A stretch of DNA of 64,000 nt from Ornatilinea apprima (GTDB taxonomy: Bacteria > Chloroflexota > Anaerolineae > Anaerolineales > Anaerolineaceae). The notes under the pieces are model-generated. The model was given only the letters and a program-made list of their open reading frames with translations. It did no database searches and was not told the origin of the DNA. Location of the stretch: NCBI RefSeq assembly GCF_001306115.1, contig NZ_LGCL01000004.1:41321-105320 (forward strand), written 5' to 3'. This document shows positions 17,425-25,770 of the stretch, in pieces; the first letter of the stretch is position 1; each line of letters opens with the position of its first letter. The translations under genes and the position numbers were made by a program.

Positions 17425-17596
17425 GATTCGCGGCCCTCTTCCTGAACTTTTTTTGTTAAACCAGTATATACCGGAATATTCCTGATTACCACATTATTAT
17501 AAACCAAATGAAAGCAAGATTCTCGCGTGAATAGAAATGGGTTCGCGCGCCGGGGCGCAAATTCACTCACCCGAAATCATAGGTGGAAAGCCACGC

Positions 17597-17801
17597 GCAG
17601 GGTGGGAGCAGGGCGATCCAACGATATGGTTTCCGCAAATTGGCAAGCTCGCCCATAACCCACCGTTGATCATCAACGATCTTAAGTGACGTTCTTTGGT
17701 TTTCTGCCTGATGAAACGTTTCAATGCTCCGATTGGTGGGTTTCGGGCGGTTTGAAGCAGTAATGAAAGCATACCTTAAGGCCGCCCTTCACCCACCCTA
17801 C
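17597..17801 (+). repeat. Palindromic intergenic element, diverged long copy
   Basis: Starts with a GTAGGGTGGG-like sequence (GCAGGGTGGGAGCAGGGCG) and ends CCGCCCTTCACCCACCCTAC. It shares the strings GATATGGTTTCCGCAAATT and TTGATCATCAACGATCTT with the next copy. TTGATCATCAA is itself a palindrome. Confidence 0.7.
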
Positions 17802-17826
17802 CTTCGATCGAATTCATTGCCGATTA

Positions 17827-17970
17827 GTAGAGTGGGTGCAGAGCGATTCAACGATATGGTTTCCGCAAATTTACAAGCCCGCCCGTAGCCCACCATTGAT
17901 CATCAACGATCTTCAGAGACATTTTTTACTTTTCCGCCTGCTGAAACGCTTCAATGTTCTCTACCCCTGC
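17827..17970 (+). repeat. Palindromic intergenic element, second diverged copy
   Basis: Begins GTAGAGTGGGTGCAGAGCG and repeats the internal strings of the copy before it. The right end has lost the clear CCCTAC border, so the end coordinate is approximate. Confidence 0.65.
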
Positions 17971-18004
17971 AGGTTTCGCATTTCAAATCAATTAAGGCTT
18001 GTGA

Positions 18005-19348
18005 CTACTTTTTTCCATTCTTCTGGGCATACATCTGCTTATCCGCCTGCTTCAGGCCGTCATAAAAATGGTTAATATCTTTAATCTCAACCATTCCGTA
18101 GGAGATTTCAATTGGAAACTCGAAGGAATGGTCTTGCGCAAGCTGCTGCTCAATCCGCGACATAATGTCCTTGACCCAGGTGCGATCAATATCCTGGAAA
18201 ATAATCAAGAACTCATCGCCGCCATAGCGCACCAGCAGATCATCTTTGCGAATGCAGCGATGCACCGTTTTGGACAGGGTAATCAGAACTTCATCGCCGG
18301 TTTTATGCCCGTAGGTATCATTGATATCTTTGAACATATCAATATCCAGCAATACCACGGTCAAAGCCTTTTTATAGCCCGTCTTTGCCTGTCTTTCCAG
18401 CCAGTGCTCCAGTGAGAGCCGCGAATAGCTGCCGGTGAGCGTATCGTGGTAGGCAAAAGCACGGAACTCTTCCTTGCTCTTTTCTACCTGGTTGATCATC
18501 AAATTGGCGTACTGAAGAATCCCTCGCCGGGCAAGCAGAAACAGCAGCATCTGACCCAGCAAATAGATCACCAAAAAGAAACCGATTCCCTGGCGGGTGG
18601 GGCCGACGATCTGTTTCAAAGGCGTTTGGACGCTCAGATAATGTTGGGAATCTGGCAGACATTCAAGGTAGTAAAGATTGCCCTCCTCTTTGACCACGCG
18701 GTAATCTTTTCCACTGCGCAGCACCGGTAGATTCAAGAAGGGCGATAAATCCGCTTCAGAAATGATCGAAACCTGAATTTCAGCGTTATTAAGCTGCTCA
18801 AGAATGGGATCAAGGGAATAGATCAGCACATCTTTGCCAAGGCACTGGTTTTCTTTCTTGACTTCCGACGATACCACCACGTAATGCTGACCGGCCTGGT
18901 TCAATACCGCAAATTCCGGAATATCATCCAGAAAAACAAATTCATCATCCACCGTTGGGCTGGCATCGGCTGCGCGATACGCTGCCAGAATTTTTCCCTC
19001 CACCACCCGGTAGGCGTATGCCAGGTTTTCCAATACGCGCACGCCTTCAACATATTTGGGCTGGGTGGATGCTTGCAGATCTTCCCAGGAAAGTTCCTGC
19101 TGGTGATATTCGGCCAGCTGGTCGCGAATCACCGAGCGGCTGGATACACTCTGCGCGCCTTCCGTGTTTTTTTCCAGAAACAGGTGAAACGATAGTGAGC
19201 GGGATTGGGCGGTCAGCACCCAATTGGAGACCAGCGTGTCTTCCAACTGCATCTCCAACGGCAAGAAGACCACCAGAATGGTCAGCAAAACGACCCCAAT
19301 AAAGAACAGAAGGGTTAATAAGCGGGTTTTCTTGAGCAGATCGTGCAT
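18005..19348 (-). CDS. Membrane diguanylate cyclase (GGDEF)
   Basis: 447 residues. A membrane segment at about 10-30, an external sensor region at about 30-255 with no named domain I recognise, a second membrane segment at about 256-276, then a GGDEF domain. The active-site GGDEF is at 376-380 (RYGGDEFLI), and RKDD just before it forms the RxxD inhibitory site. The catalytic half therefore looks intact and should make cyclic di-GMP from two GTP, with product inhibition. It is monocistronic between two repeat-rich gaps. A link to the surface protein gene on the same strand is possible but not shown. Confidence 0.92.
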   Translation of the reverse strand: MHDLLKKTRLLTLLFFIGVVLLTILVVFLPLEMQLEDTLVSNWVLTAQSRSLSFHLFLEKNTEGAQSVSSRSVIRDQLAEYHQQELSWEDLQASTQPKYVEGVRVLENLAYAYRVVEGKILAAYRAADASPTVDDEFVFLDDIPEFAVLNQAGQHYVVVSSEVKKENQCLGKDVLIYSLDPILEQLNNAEIQVSIISEADLSPFLNLPVLRSGKDYRVVKEEGNLYYLECLPDSQHYLSVQTPLKQIVGPTRQGIGFFLVIYLLGQMLLFLLARRGILQYANLMINQVEKSKEEFRAFAYHDTLTGSYSRLSLEHWLERQAKTGYKKALTVVLLDIDMFKDINDTYGHKTGDEVLITLSKTVHRCIRKDDLLVRYGGDEFLIIFQDIDRTWVKDIMSRIEQQLAQDHSFEFPIEISYGMVEIKDINHFYDGLKQADKQMYAQKNGKK

Positions 19349-19592
19349 GATAATAGGATCAGCCGCGTTGAGAATTCAATCAATTTATAATAAGGAGCCA
19401 CTGGCGCGCCATGTTTAACACTATATATTTTATTGGTTTATTTCAATATTAATTTTGGGTAAATTCCTCACGAAATTCGGGTAAATTTGGGGCGGTATCT
19501 GCCTTCACCCTGACGCAAGTTGGAGCTCAATAGTGAGATGGTTTTGCCTTAATGCCAATTGACCCGCCCTACAAGAGAAACCTCATTCTTCG

Positions 19593-19617
19593 GTAGGGGC
19601 GGACGGCCGTCCGCCCG
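19593..19617. repeat. Short GTAGG + 20-bp perfect palindrome
   Basis: GTAG then GGGCGGACGGCCGTCCGCCC (19597-19616), perfectly self-complementary. Close copies are at 38333-38357, 61178-61202 and 61602-61625. A sister with a different core (GGGCGCAAGGCCTTGCGCCC) is at 38186-38205. Confidence 0.8.
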
Positions 19618-19640
19618 AAAATTACCGGCATTGAGCAGCG

Positions 19641-19788
19641 GTAGGGTGGGAGCAGGGCGGGGCAGCCCATTCAAAGGTAAACCGGCGTAACCACCCGCCC
19701 GAATCCCACCATTAAGCTAACGGCGGGTTTCGGTCGGTTTGAGATTGATTTACCTCAAAACAGATATTCCGCCCTTCACCCGCCCTAC
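19641..19788 (+). repeat. Palindromic intergenic element, full copy
   Basis: GTAGGGTGGGAGCAGGGCGG at the left and CGCCCTAC at the right. The inner arms CCCGCCCGAATCCCACC and GGCGGGTTTCGGTCGG are inverted. Confidence 0.8.
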
Positions 19789-19821
19789 GGGAGAATCCCG
19801 TTGGATGGGCAAAACAAACCA

Positions 19822-19859
19822 CCCTCCCTAAAATGCGTTTTCCAGCATTTTGGGGAGGG
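19822..19859. repeat. 15-bp-stem hairpin (CCCTCCCTAAAATGC type)
   Basis: Arms at 19822-19836 and 19845-19859 pair with one G-T wobble. A related hairpin, CTCCCCCAAAATCC with its partner, is at 44995-45031. Confidence 0.65.
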
Positions 19860-19978
19860 CTTGGGGTGGGGTCCAAAATAGGCAGCCGCCGGGCTGGAGA
19901 GGCAAATTTCTTCATTATCCCCCGATTCCTATCAATGATACAATTAACCCAACTCTTACTCCTCAGGCTCAAACCATC

Positions 19979-21073
19979 ATGTCCGAACAACCACCCTCCA
20001 GCGCGCTGCCACTCAACCAGGTCATCCTGGGGGATTGCCGCCAGGTGCTTGCCACCCTGCCCAAAAATTCGGTTGACCTGATCTTTGCTGACCCGCCCTA
20101 TAACCTGCAACTGCGCGGTGAGCTGCACCGTCCTGACCTCTCGCGCGTGGATCGGGTGGATGACGAGTGGGACCAGTTTGAAGGCTTTGACACCTACGAT
20201 CAGTTCACCGAGGAGTGGCTTTCTGCCTGCCGCAGAGTGCTCAAACCCGGCGGCACGCTGTGGGTCATCGGCACCTACCACAACATCTACCGCGTGGGCG
20301 GCATTCTGCAAAACCTGGGCTTCTGGATTCTCAACGACATCGTTTGGGTCAAAACCAACCCCATGCCCAACTTCCGCGGGGTGCGCTTCACCAATGCGCA
20401 CGAGACGCTCATCTGGGCGGTAAAAGACCGCCGCGCGAAATACACCTTTAACTACCACGCCATGAAGTCACTCAACGACGGGCTGCAAATGCGCTCGGAC
20501 TGGCACCTGCCCATCTGCACCGGGCGCAAGCGCCTGCGCGTGAACGGCGAAAAAGCCCATTCCACCCAAAAGCCTGAATCGCTGCTCTACCGCGTGCTGC
20601 TGGCCGCCAGCAACCCCGGCGATGTGATTCTGGACCCCTTCTTCGGCACCGGTACCAGCGGAGCGGTGGCCCAGCAGCTTGGCCGCCAGTGGATTGGCAT
20701 TGAGCGCGACCCTCAGTATGTGGAAATCGCCCGCCAGCGCATCGCCAGCCTGCCTGCCGCCCCCGACGAAACCGCCCTGCGCGCCACCCCCAACCCGCGC
20801 CGCCAGCCGCGCATTGCTTTCGGCACGCTGCTGGAGGCCGGTCTGCTGCGGCCCGGCCAAACCTTATACTTCGGCGCGGAAGGCAGCCGCTCGGCCCAAA
20901 TTTCCGCCGACGCCAGTTTAGAATATAATGGTCAGCGCGGCTCGATCCATCAGATCGCCCGCGCCATCCAACCTGGCCCGCGCAATGGCTGGCTGTGCTG
21001 GTTTTATGAAGACCCCCACACCGGCCAGCGCCGCCCGATTGACCACCTGAGACAGTTTATTCGTAACGCATAA
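19979..21073 (+). CDS. CcrM/HinfI-like adenine-N6 DNA methyltransferase (orphan)
   Basis: 364 residues from the ATG at 19979; in-frame sequence upstream lies in repeats and is not credible. Beta-class order: the catalytic DPPYNL (38-43) comes before the AdoMet-binding DPFFGTGTSG (about 220). The last 90 residues (FGTLLEAGLLRPGQTLYF to RPIDHLRQFI) form the RAMA domain found at the C-terminus of CcrM. The closest architecture is that of GANTC methylases such as CcrM. No restriction endonuclease is adjacent, so a housekeeping or cell-cycle role is more likely than defence. The specificity is inference. Confidence 0.85.
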   Translation: MSEQPPSSALPLNQVILGDCRQVLATLPKNSVDLIFADPPYNLQLRGELHRPDLSRVDRVDDEWDQFEGFDTYDQFTEEWLSACRRVLKPGGTLWVIGTYHNIYRVGGILQNLGFWILNDIVWVKTNPMPNFRGVRFTNAHETLIWAVKDRRAKYTFNYHAMKSLNDGLQMRSDWHLPICTGRKRLRVNGEKAHSTQKPESLLYRVLLAASNPGDVILDPFFGTGTSGAVAQQLGRQWIGIERDPQYVEIARQRIASLPAAPDETALRATPNPRRQPRIAFGTLLEAGLLRPGQTLYFGAEGSRSAQISADASLEYNGQRGSIHQIARAIQPGPRNGWLCWFYEDPHTGQRRPIDHLRQFIRNA

Positions 21074-21092
21074 GGATTGATTTGGAGACCCC

Positions 21093-22877
21093 ATGAGCAA
21101 AATCCAAGCTTACCCTCAAACCGAATGGAGCCTGGCCGACCTGTTCCCCGCGGCCGGCAGCCCCGAATTGGAAGCCGCCTTTACCCAACTCGACAGCCTG
21201 ACCGCCGAATTTGAGAAAATCCGCGAGCAGTTCGTTCCCGAAATTTCGGCTGAGATGTTCTTATCCACCATCAAGAAGATGGAAGAGATCAACCGCCTGG
21301 CCGCGCGCCTGGGCAGCTTCAGCGGGCTGTGGTACTCGGAAGACACACAAAACCAGGCAGCCCAGTCTTTGGAAGCCAAAGTGGACCAGTTCCTGGCCGG
21401 GCTGAGCAACCGCATGCTCTTCTTCAGCCTGTGGTGGAAAGATCTGGACGACGCGAATGCCCAGCGCCTGCTGGATGCCAGCGGCGACTACCGCTACTGG
21501 CTGGTGCAGATGCGTTCATTCAAACCCTTCACCCTCACCGAGCCGGAAGAAAAGATCATCAACATTAAAGACGTAACCGGCGCCAGCGCGCTGAACATGA
21601 TCTACTCCACCATCACCAACCGCTATACCTTCAAGCTGGAAGTGGACGGCGAGGTGAAAGAGCTTTCGCGCGGCGAGCTGATGGTTTACGCCCGCCACCA
21701 CGACCCCGATCTGCGCGCGCGCGCCTACCAGGAGTTGTACCGCGTCTACGGTGAAGACGCGCCCATTCTCGGCCAGATCTACCAGAACCTGGTGCGCGAC
21801 TGGCGCAACGAGAATGTGGATCTGCGCGGTTTTGCCAACCCAATGGCCACCCGCAACCTGGCCAACGACATCCCCGATGAGGTAGTGAACACCCTGCTGG
21901 ATGTCTGCCAGAAGAACGCCCCGGTCTTCCAGCGCTTTTTCAAGCTCAAAGCGCGTTGGCTGGGCGTGGAGCGCCTGCGTCGCTACGACGTCTACGCCCC
22001 GGTAGCCGTCTCGGATAAGCATTATGGGTTTGAGCAGGCCGCCGATATGGTGCTGTCGTCCTTCAACGAGTTCCACCCCCGGTTTGGTTCGCTGGCTGAG
22101 CGCGTCTTTGCCGACAAGCACCTGCACAGCACCATTCAAAAAGGCAAGCGCAGCGGCGCGTTCTGCGCCTATGTGGTACCCGAGATGACCCCCTACGTGC
22201 TGGTCAACTATCAGGGGCGCACCGACGATGTTTCCACCCTGGCACATGAGCTGGGGCATGCCATTCACAACATGCTCTCGGCGCACCACAGCATTTTCAC
22301 CGCCCACGCCTGCCTGCCCCTGGCCGAGACCGCCTCAACCTTCGGCGAGATGATGCTGGTTGACCGCCTGCTGGCCGAAGAGACCGACGAGGCCGTGCGC
22401 CGCGATCTGCTCTTTGCCCAGGTGGACGACAACTACGCCACCATTCTGCGCCAGGCTTACTTTGCCCTCTTCGAGCGCAAAGCGCACGAGATGATCAAGA
22501 ACGGCGCCTCGGTGGATGAACTGGCCGACGCCTACCTCAAGAACCTGCGCGAGCAGTTTGGCGACGCGGTAGAGATCAACGACGAGTTCCGCTGGGAGTG
22601 GGTTTCCATCCCGCACATTTACCACACCCCGTTCTATGTCTACGCCTATACCTTCGGGCAGCTGCTGGTGCTCTCGCTCTACAGCCAGTTCAAGGCTGAG
22701 GGCGAAGCCTTCAAACCGCGCTACATAGACCTGCTGGCGGCGGGCGGTTCGGCCGCGCCGATGGACGTGCTGGACAAAGCCGGCGTGGACGTGCGCCAGG
22801 CCGCTTTCTGGCAGGGCGGTTTCGACGTGGTCAGCGACATGATCGCCCAGCTCGAAGCCCTGCCGATGCCCCAATAA
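21093..22877 (+). CDS. pepF: M3 family oligoendopeptidase
   Basis: 594 residues, normal for the PepF group. The zinc site is AHELGHAIHNM (HExxH) followed about 25 residues later by the glutamate in ETASTFGEM. These enzymes are cytosolic metallopeptidases that trim short peptides. The start MSKIQAYPQTEWSLADLFP is family-typical and follows the methyltransferase by 19 bp, so the two may share a transcript. A clear terminator follows. A second family member of 574 residues is encoded at 56778. Confidence 0.92.
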   Translation: MSKIQAYPQTEWSLADLFPAAGSPELEAAFTQLDSLTAEFEKIREQFVPEISAEMFLSTIKKMEEINRLAARLGSFSGLWYSEDTQNQAAQSLEAKVDQFLAGLSNRMLFFSLWWKDLDDANAQRLLDASGDYRYWLVQMRSFKPFTLTEPEEKIINIKDVTGASALNMIYSTITNRYTFKLEVDGEVKELSRGELMVYARHHDPDLRARAYQELYRVYGEDAPILGQIYQNLVRDWRNENVDLRGFANPMATRNLANDIPDEVVNTLLDVCQKNAPVFQRFFKLKARWLGVERLRRYDVYAPVAVSDKHYGFEQAADMVLSSFNEFHPRFGSLAERVFADKHLHSTIQKGKRSGAFCAYVVPEMTPYVLVNYQGRTDDVSTLAHELGHAIHNMLSAHHSIFTAHACLPLAETASTFGEMMLVDRLLAEETDEAVRRDLLFAQVDDNYATILRQAYFALFERKAHEMIKNGASVDELADAYLKNLREQFGDAVEINDEFRWEWVSIPHIYHTPFYVYAYTFGQLLVLSLYSQFKAEGEAFKPRYIDLLAAGGSAAPMDVLDKAGVDVRQAAFWQGGFDVVSDMIAQLEALPMPQ

Positions 22878-22899
22878 CCTTTTTCTTGCTCCAACCAGG

Positions 22900-22926
22900 C
22901 CGGTTCCCATGCGGGGACCGGTTTTT
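22900..22926 (+). terminator. Rho-independent terminator after pepF
   Basis: CCGGTTCCC, ATGC loop, GGGGACCGG (9 bp, one G-T pair), then five Ts. Confidence 0.88.
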
Positions 22927-23036
22927 GATTCATCATTTGCGCCCGTTCGCCGCCCACCCGATGATCGTTGAATTGTTGATTTTTTAGAAATCTCGCCGCG
23001 CAATGTGTGGTATATTATTCGCACCAAACCAATCTT

Positions 23037-23055
23037 CCCCGCAGAGCCTGCGGGG
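23037..23055 (+). promoter_or_regulatory. Leader hairpin before the first deoxynucleoside kinase
   Basis: CCCCGCA-GAGCC-TGCGGGG, a 7-bp stem 10 bases before the GGAGAA ribosome site. A TATATT box lies at about 22999-23004, so the hairpin should be in the mRNA leader. It may protect the RNA or tune translation. Confidence 0.4.
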
Positions 23056-23073
23056 ATAATCGATGGAGAAGTC

Positions 23074-23727
23074 ATGTATTTCGTTATAGAAGGTGTCATT
23101 GGCGTCGGGAAAACCACCCTGGCGCGCTTGCTTCAGCCCTCGTTTGAGGCCAACCTGCTGCTGGAAGTCTTCGAAGAGAATCCCTTCTTGAATGATTTTT
23201 ACAGCGACCGCGCCCGTTACGCGTTCCAAACGCAAATCTTCTTTCTGCTCAGCCGCTATCACCAGCAGAACAAAGGGGTTCCGGCGCTGATGGAACAAGG
23301 CCGTCACATCATCGGTGACTATACCTTTGATAAAGATTCGCTCTTCGCGCGCATCAACCTGCACGGCGATGAGCTGGAAATGTATTACCGTGTCCACGAA
23401 GCCCTGGGCGAGAAGATCACCCCGCCCGACCTGGTGGTTTACCTGCGCGCCTCCACCCGCACGCTCATGCAGCGCATCGCCCTGCGTGACCGCCCCTACG
23501 AGCGGCAGATGGAACGCGACTACATTGCCGATCTCAACCAGGCCTACGAAGATTATTTCGTTCACCAGGCCGAGAAGTTATCAATACCGGTGCTTGCCAT
23601 CGATACCAACGATATCGACTTTGTGCGCAACCCGGAAGATTTAAGCGCGATTGAGAACCGCATTCGCCAGGTGCTGCACCTGCCGCCCTTCCAGCCCGAA
23701 CTGCCCCTGGTGGGCGACGCGAGCTGA
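23074..23727 (+). CDS. Deoxynucleoside kinase (dNK/dGK family), copy 1
   Basis: 217 residues from the ATG at 23074, placed by GGAGAA 4 bases upstream. The P-loop GVIGVGKTT opens the protein. The substrate-site patterns FEENPFLNDFY and FFLLSRYHQ and the lid region RDRPYERQMERDYIADLN identify the Drosophila-type dNK family, which phosphorylates deoxynucleosides with ATP for salvage. The usual ERS/DRS motif after the sheet reads GDYTFDKD here, as in some deoxyadenosine or deoxyguanosine kinases, so a purine preference is a guess. A second member is encoded at 25771. Confidence 0.88.
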   Translation: MYFVIEGVIGVGKTTLARLLQPSFEANLLLEVFEENPFLNDFYSDRARYAFQTQIFFLLSRYHQQNKGVPALMEQGRHIIGDYTFDKDSLFARINLHGDELEMYYRVHEALGEKITPPDLVVYLRASTRTLMQRIALRDRPYERQMERDYIADLNQAYEDYFVHQAEKLSIPVLAIDTNDIDFVRNPEDLSAIENRIRQVLHLPPFQPELPLVGDAS

Positions 23728-23777
23728 CCTGAATTTACATCAGCCGGCGGTAACTGACCAGGAGGGGAAACCATTCT

Positions 23778-24791
23778 ATGCGAATCACGCGAGACACGCT
23801 CATGAAGCTGGCGCGCAACGCGGTGGCCGAACGGGTCTACCGCAGCCGCGATATTATCTGCGTCTATCTCACCGGGTCTATGCTGAAAGAGGAACCCCTG
23901 TTGGGCGGCGCGGCGGATATCGATATGGTGCTGGTGCACAGCAGCACGCCAGAAGCCCCGCGTGAGGTCATTCAGGCCACCAACGAAGTGCATATCGACC
24001 TGTGCCACCTGTCCCAAGCCTACTTCAACCAGCCGCGCAAGCTGCGCAAAGACGCCTGGGTGGGCGGCTTTATGTGCGCTAGCCCGCTGGTGCTGCACGA
24101 TCAACAACACTGGTTTGAATTTACCCAGGCCAGCGTCTGCTCACAGTATAACGCGCCGGAAAATGTGATGAGCCGCGCCTGGCCCATGGCCGAAGCGGCG
24201 CGCACCATCTGGTTTGATCTGCACGCCGGGCGTTTTGAGAACCCGGCGTTCACCTTTTGGCAGTACCTGCGCGCCCTGGAAAAAGCCGCCAACGCGGTGT
24301 CGATTCTGGCCGGCCTGCCGCTCACCGAGCGGCGCTTCATGCTCGAATTTCCCGCCCGCGCCCAGGCGCTTCAGCGGCCCGGCCTGGCTTCGGGTCTGAC
24401 TGACTTGTTCATGCCCGCCCCCCTGCCCGCGGATCGCCGCGAGACTCTGCTCTCGGCCTGTCAATCAGCCCTCGAGCAATTGGGCCGCCAGCCCGACTGC
24501 CCGGCTGTTCTGCTGCCACAGCGCCGCGTATATTACCTCAACGCCGTTGACGCGCTGTGGAACGAGCAGCCTGCCGCCGCGGCCTGGATTTTGCTGCGCG
24601 TCTGGACGCGCGCCGTGTGCAGCCTGGCGGAACCCGCCGCCGCCCAGCAGACCTGGCAAACCTCCCTGGCAGATTTGGGGCTCAACCCGGCAGATATGGA
24701 CGCATCCCTGGCCGCCCTGGACGCCTACCTGGATGGGGTTGAAGAGACCCTTGATACCTGGGCTGCCAAAAACGGCATTGAGCGCGCCTGA
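23778..24791 (+). CDS. Nucleotidyltransferase-fold protein
   Basis: 337 residues. The pattern YLTGSMLKEEPLLGGAADIDMVLVH (about 30-55) is the GS...DxD core of the polymerase-beta nucleotidyltransferase superfamily, and a third acidic residue is available in EVHIDLCHL. The rest is helical and resembles no domain I can name. It follows the kinase by 50 bp with a GGAGGGG-like ribosome site. It might transfer a nucleotide to a protein, RNA or small molecule; the target is unknown. Its stop marks the left edge of the second DnaA-box cluster. Confidence 0.7.
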   Translation: MRITRDTLMKLARNAVAERVYRSRDIICVYLTGSMLKEEPLLGGAADIDMVLVHSSTPEAPREVIQATNEVHIDLCHLSQAYFNQPRKLRKDAWVGGFMCASPLVLHDQQHWFEFTQASVCSQYNAPENVMSRAWPMAEAARTIWFDLHAGRFENPAFTFWQYLRALEKAANAVSILAGLPLTERRFMLEFPARAQALQRPGLASGLTDLFMPAPLPADRRETLLSACQSALEQLGRQPDCPAVLLPQRRVYYLNAVDALWNEQPAAAAWILLRVWTRAVCSLAEPAAAQQTWQTSLADLGLNPADMDASLAALDAYLDGVEETLDTWAAKNGIERA

Positions 24792-24824
24792 GTTTCCACT
24801 TTTCCCCAATTTTATGCGTATATC

Positions 24825-25228
24825 TGTGGATAAACAGTCCATAACTGTGGATAACTGGTGTTAACTGTGGAGAAATTTTCTGTGCAGCCAGTTAATCTGT
24901 GAATAAACTTAAAACTTACACCCCCCAGATATAGGGGTATAGATTGACCACGCCCAATATCTGGATTTGCTCCCCAAGCTGTTCTTGCCCAAGAAAAAAG
25001 ATGTGAAATCTTTTCCCGGTTATCCACAGGCGATTGTGTACAAACGCGCCGCTCAAATTTCGCAAAATAGAGAAGGTGACCTTAGGTTTTCCCCCAGATA
25101 TGGGGTGTTGATGGGTAGAGCGGGCGGTTATCCACATTATCCACACCTCTACGGCGACAACTACCTGTTAATCCATTAAAGATTAAAGGGAATAAGGATA
25201 ACTTACCGTGGATAAAACCCGATCCACA
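24825..25228. other. DnaA-box cluster 2 (both orientations)
   Basis: Four exact or one-mismatch boxes at the left point one way with 20-21 bp spacing at first (24825, 24846, 24866). Three exact boxes at the right point the other way. The opposed orientation plus the AT-rich flank is the usual layout of bacterial oriC. A second locus with the same motifs is at 909-1555. Confidence 0.7.
25088..25105. repeat. 18-bp element shared with the 1.3-kb locus
   Basis: TTTCCCCCAGATATGGGG, identical to the minus strand of 1280-1297. A variant with an extra A (CCCCAGATATAGGGG) is at 24923-24937. Confidence 0.75.
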
Positions 25229-25460
25229 AAACGTGTAATAAAATTTCTCTCATTTCGTCTTAATGTGTTAATTCATCAAAAAGCCGGAGCATTTATTGTT
25301 GTCCAGACCAGCAACCGCGCCCGGCACTTGAATCCATCGGTTAAATCTTGTACAATTTTTTAACAAATACCGTATTAATAGTCCATAATGGTATAGCCCC
25401 TTTGCGTTAAGTGATTCGTTTTCACCTACTATGTCAACGAGGATTGAAGGGAGAGTTAAA

Positions 25461-25721
25461 ATGGACGTCATCAAAGTAAAAGCCAACTCTCGCACTGCAG
25501 CAGTGGCCGGGGCCATTGCGGGCGTAATGAGAGAACACAAGTATGCAGAGGTTCAGGCAATTGGGGCGGGGGCGGTGAATCAGGCGATAAAGGCACTGGT
25601 TCTGGCCAAGGGCTACCTTGCAGAAGACGGAATTCCGATCATTTGCATGCCGGAATTTGTGGACGTGGACATTGATGGGAAGGTACGCACGGCGATCAAG
25701 CTCATCATAGAACCGCGTTAA
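25461..25721 (+). CDS. spoVS: Stage V sporulation protein S (SpoVS), Alba-like
   Basis: 86 residues from the ATG at 25461, set by GGGAGAG 5-6 bases upstream. MDVIKVKANSRTAAVAGAIAGVMREHKYAEVQAIGAGAVNQAIKALVLAKGYL is unmistakable SpoVS. The fold is Alba-like and thought to bind nucleic acid. In Bacillus the protein affects septation and spore coat assembly, but it is also widespread in non-sporulating Chloroflexota and Deinococcota. Its position directly beside a DnaA-box cluster is suggestive of a chromosome or division role. Monocistronic, closed by a terminator. Confidence 0.95.
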   Translation: MDVIKVKANSRTAAVAGAIAGVMREHKYAEVQAIGAGAVNQAIKALVLAKGYLAEDGIPIICMPEFVDVDIDGKVRTAIKLIIEPR

Positions 25722-25767
25722 AAGCAACCCAATAAAAAGCCCGGTTGTTGGCCGGGCTGTTGCTTTT
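25720..25767. terminator. Nested bidirectional terminator
   Basis: Inner stem AGCCCGG / CCGGGCT (25738-25758) inside outer arms AAAAGCAAC / GTTGCTTTT (25720-25767), between the converging spoVS and second dNK genes. Confidence 0.85.
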
Positions 25768-25770
25768 ACG

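Larger units (their letters stand above)
17425..18004. other. Gene-free region upstream of dnaN with two diverged palindromic elements
   Basis: AT-rich sequence next to dnaN (17460-17515, including GGAATATTCC at 17472-17481) probably holds its promoter. The rest is two related repeats, 17597-17801 and 17827-about 17970. I see no gene. Confidence 0.7.
19349..19978. other. Gene-free, repeat-rich region between the GGDEF and methyltransferase genes
   Basis: AT-rich at 19365-19480, probably promoter sequence for the diguanylate cyclase. It then holds a 20-bp perfect palindrome (19597-19616), a full palindromic element (19641-19788) and a 15-bp-stem hairpin (19822-19859). A possible minus-strand frame across 19712-20458 is judged a shadow. 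Confidence 0.7.
24792..25460. other. Gene-free region with DnaA-box cluster, AT-rich flank and spoVS leader: candidate replication origin
   Basis: Plus-strand boxes: TGTGGATAA at 24825 and 24846, TGTGGAGAA at 24866, TGTGAATAA at 24898, CGTGGATAA at 25207. Minus-strand boxes (TTATCCACA): 25020, 25128 and 25137, the last two back to back, with weaker matches at 25035 and 25220. Two copies of the C4-AGATAT-G4 element (24923, 25091) are interspersed. From about 25150 to 25440 the DNA is clearly AT-rich, as expected for an unwinding region and for the spoVS promoter. No gene is seen. Confidence 0.75.

Noticed and set aside
19712..20458. 248-residue minus-strand frame
   Set aside because: It is antisense to the methyltransferase's conserved N-terminal half and extends into a palindromic element. 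It matches no recognisable family.
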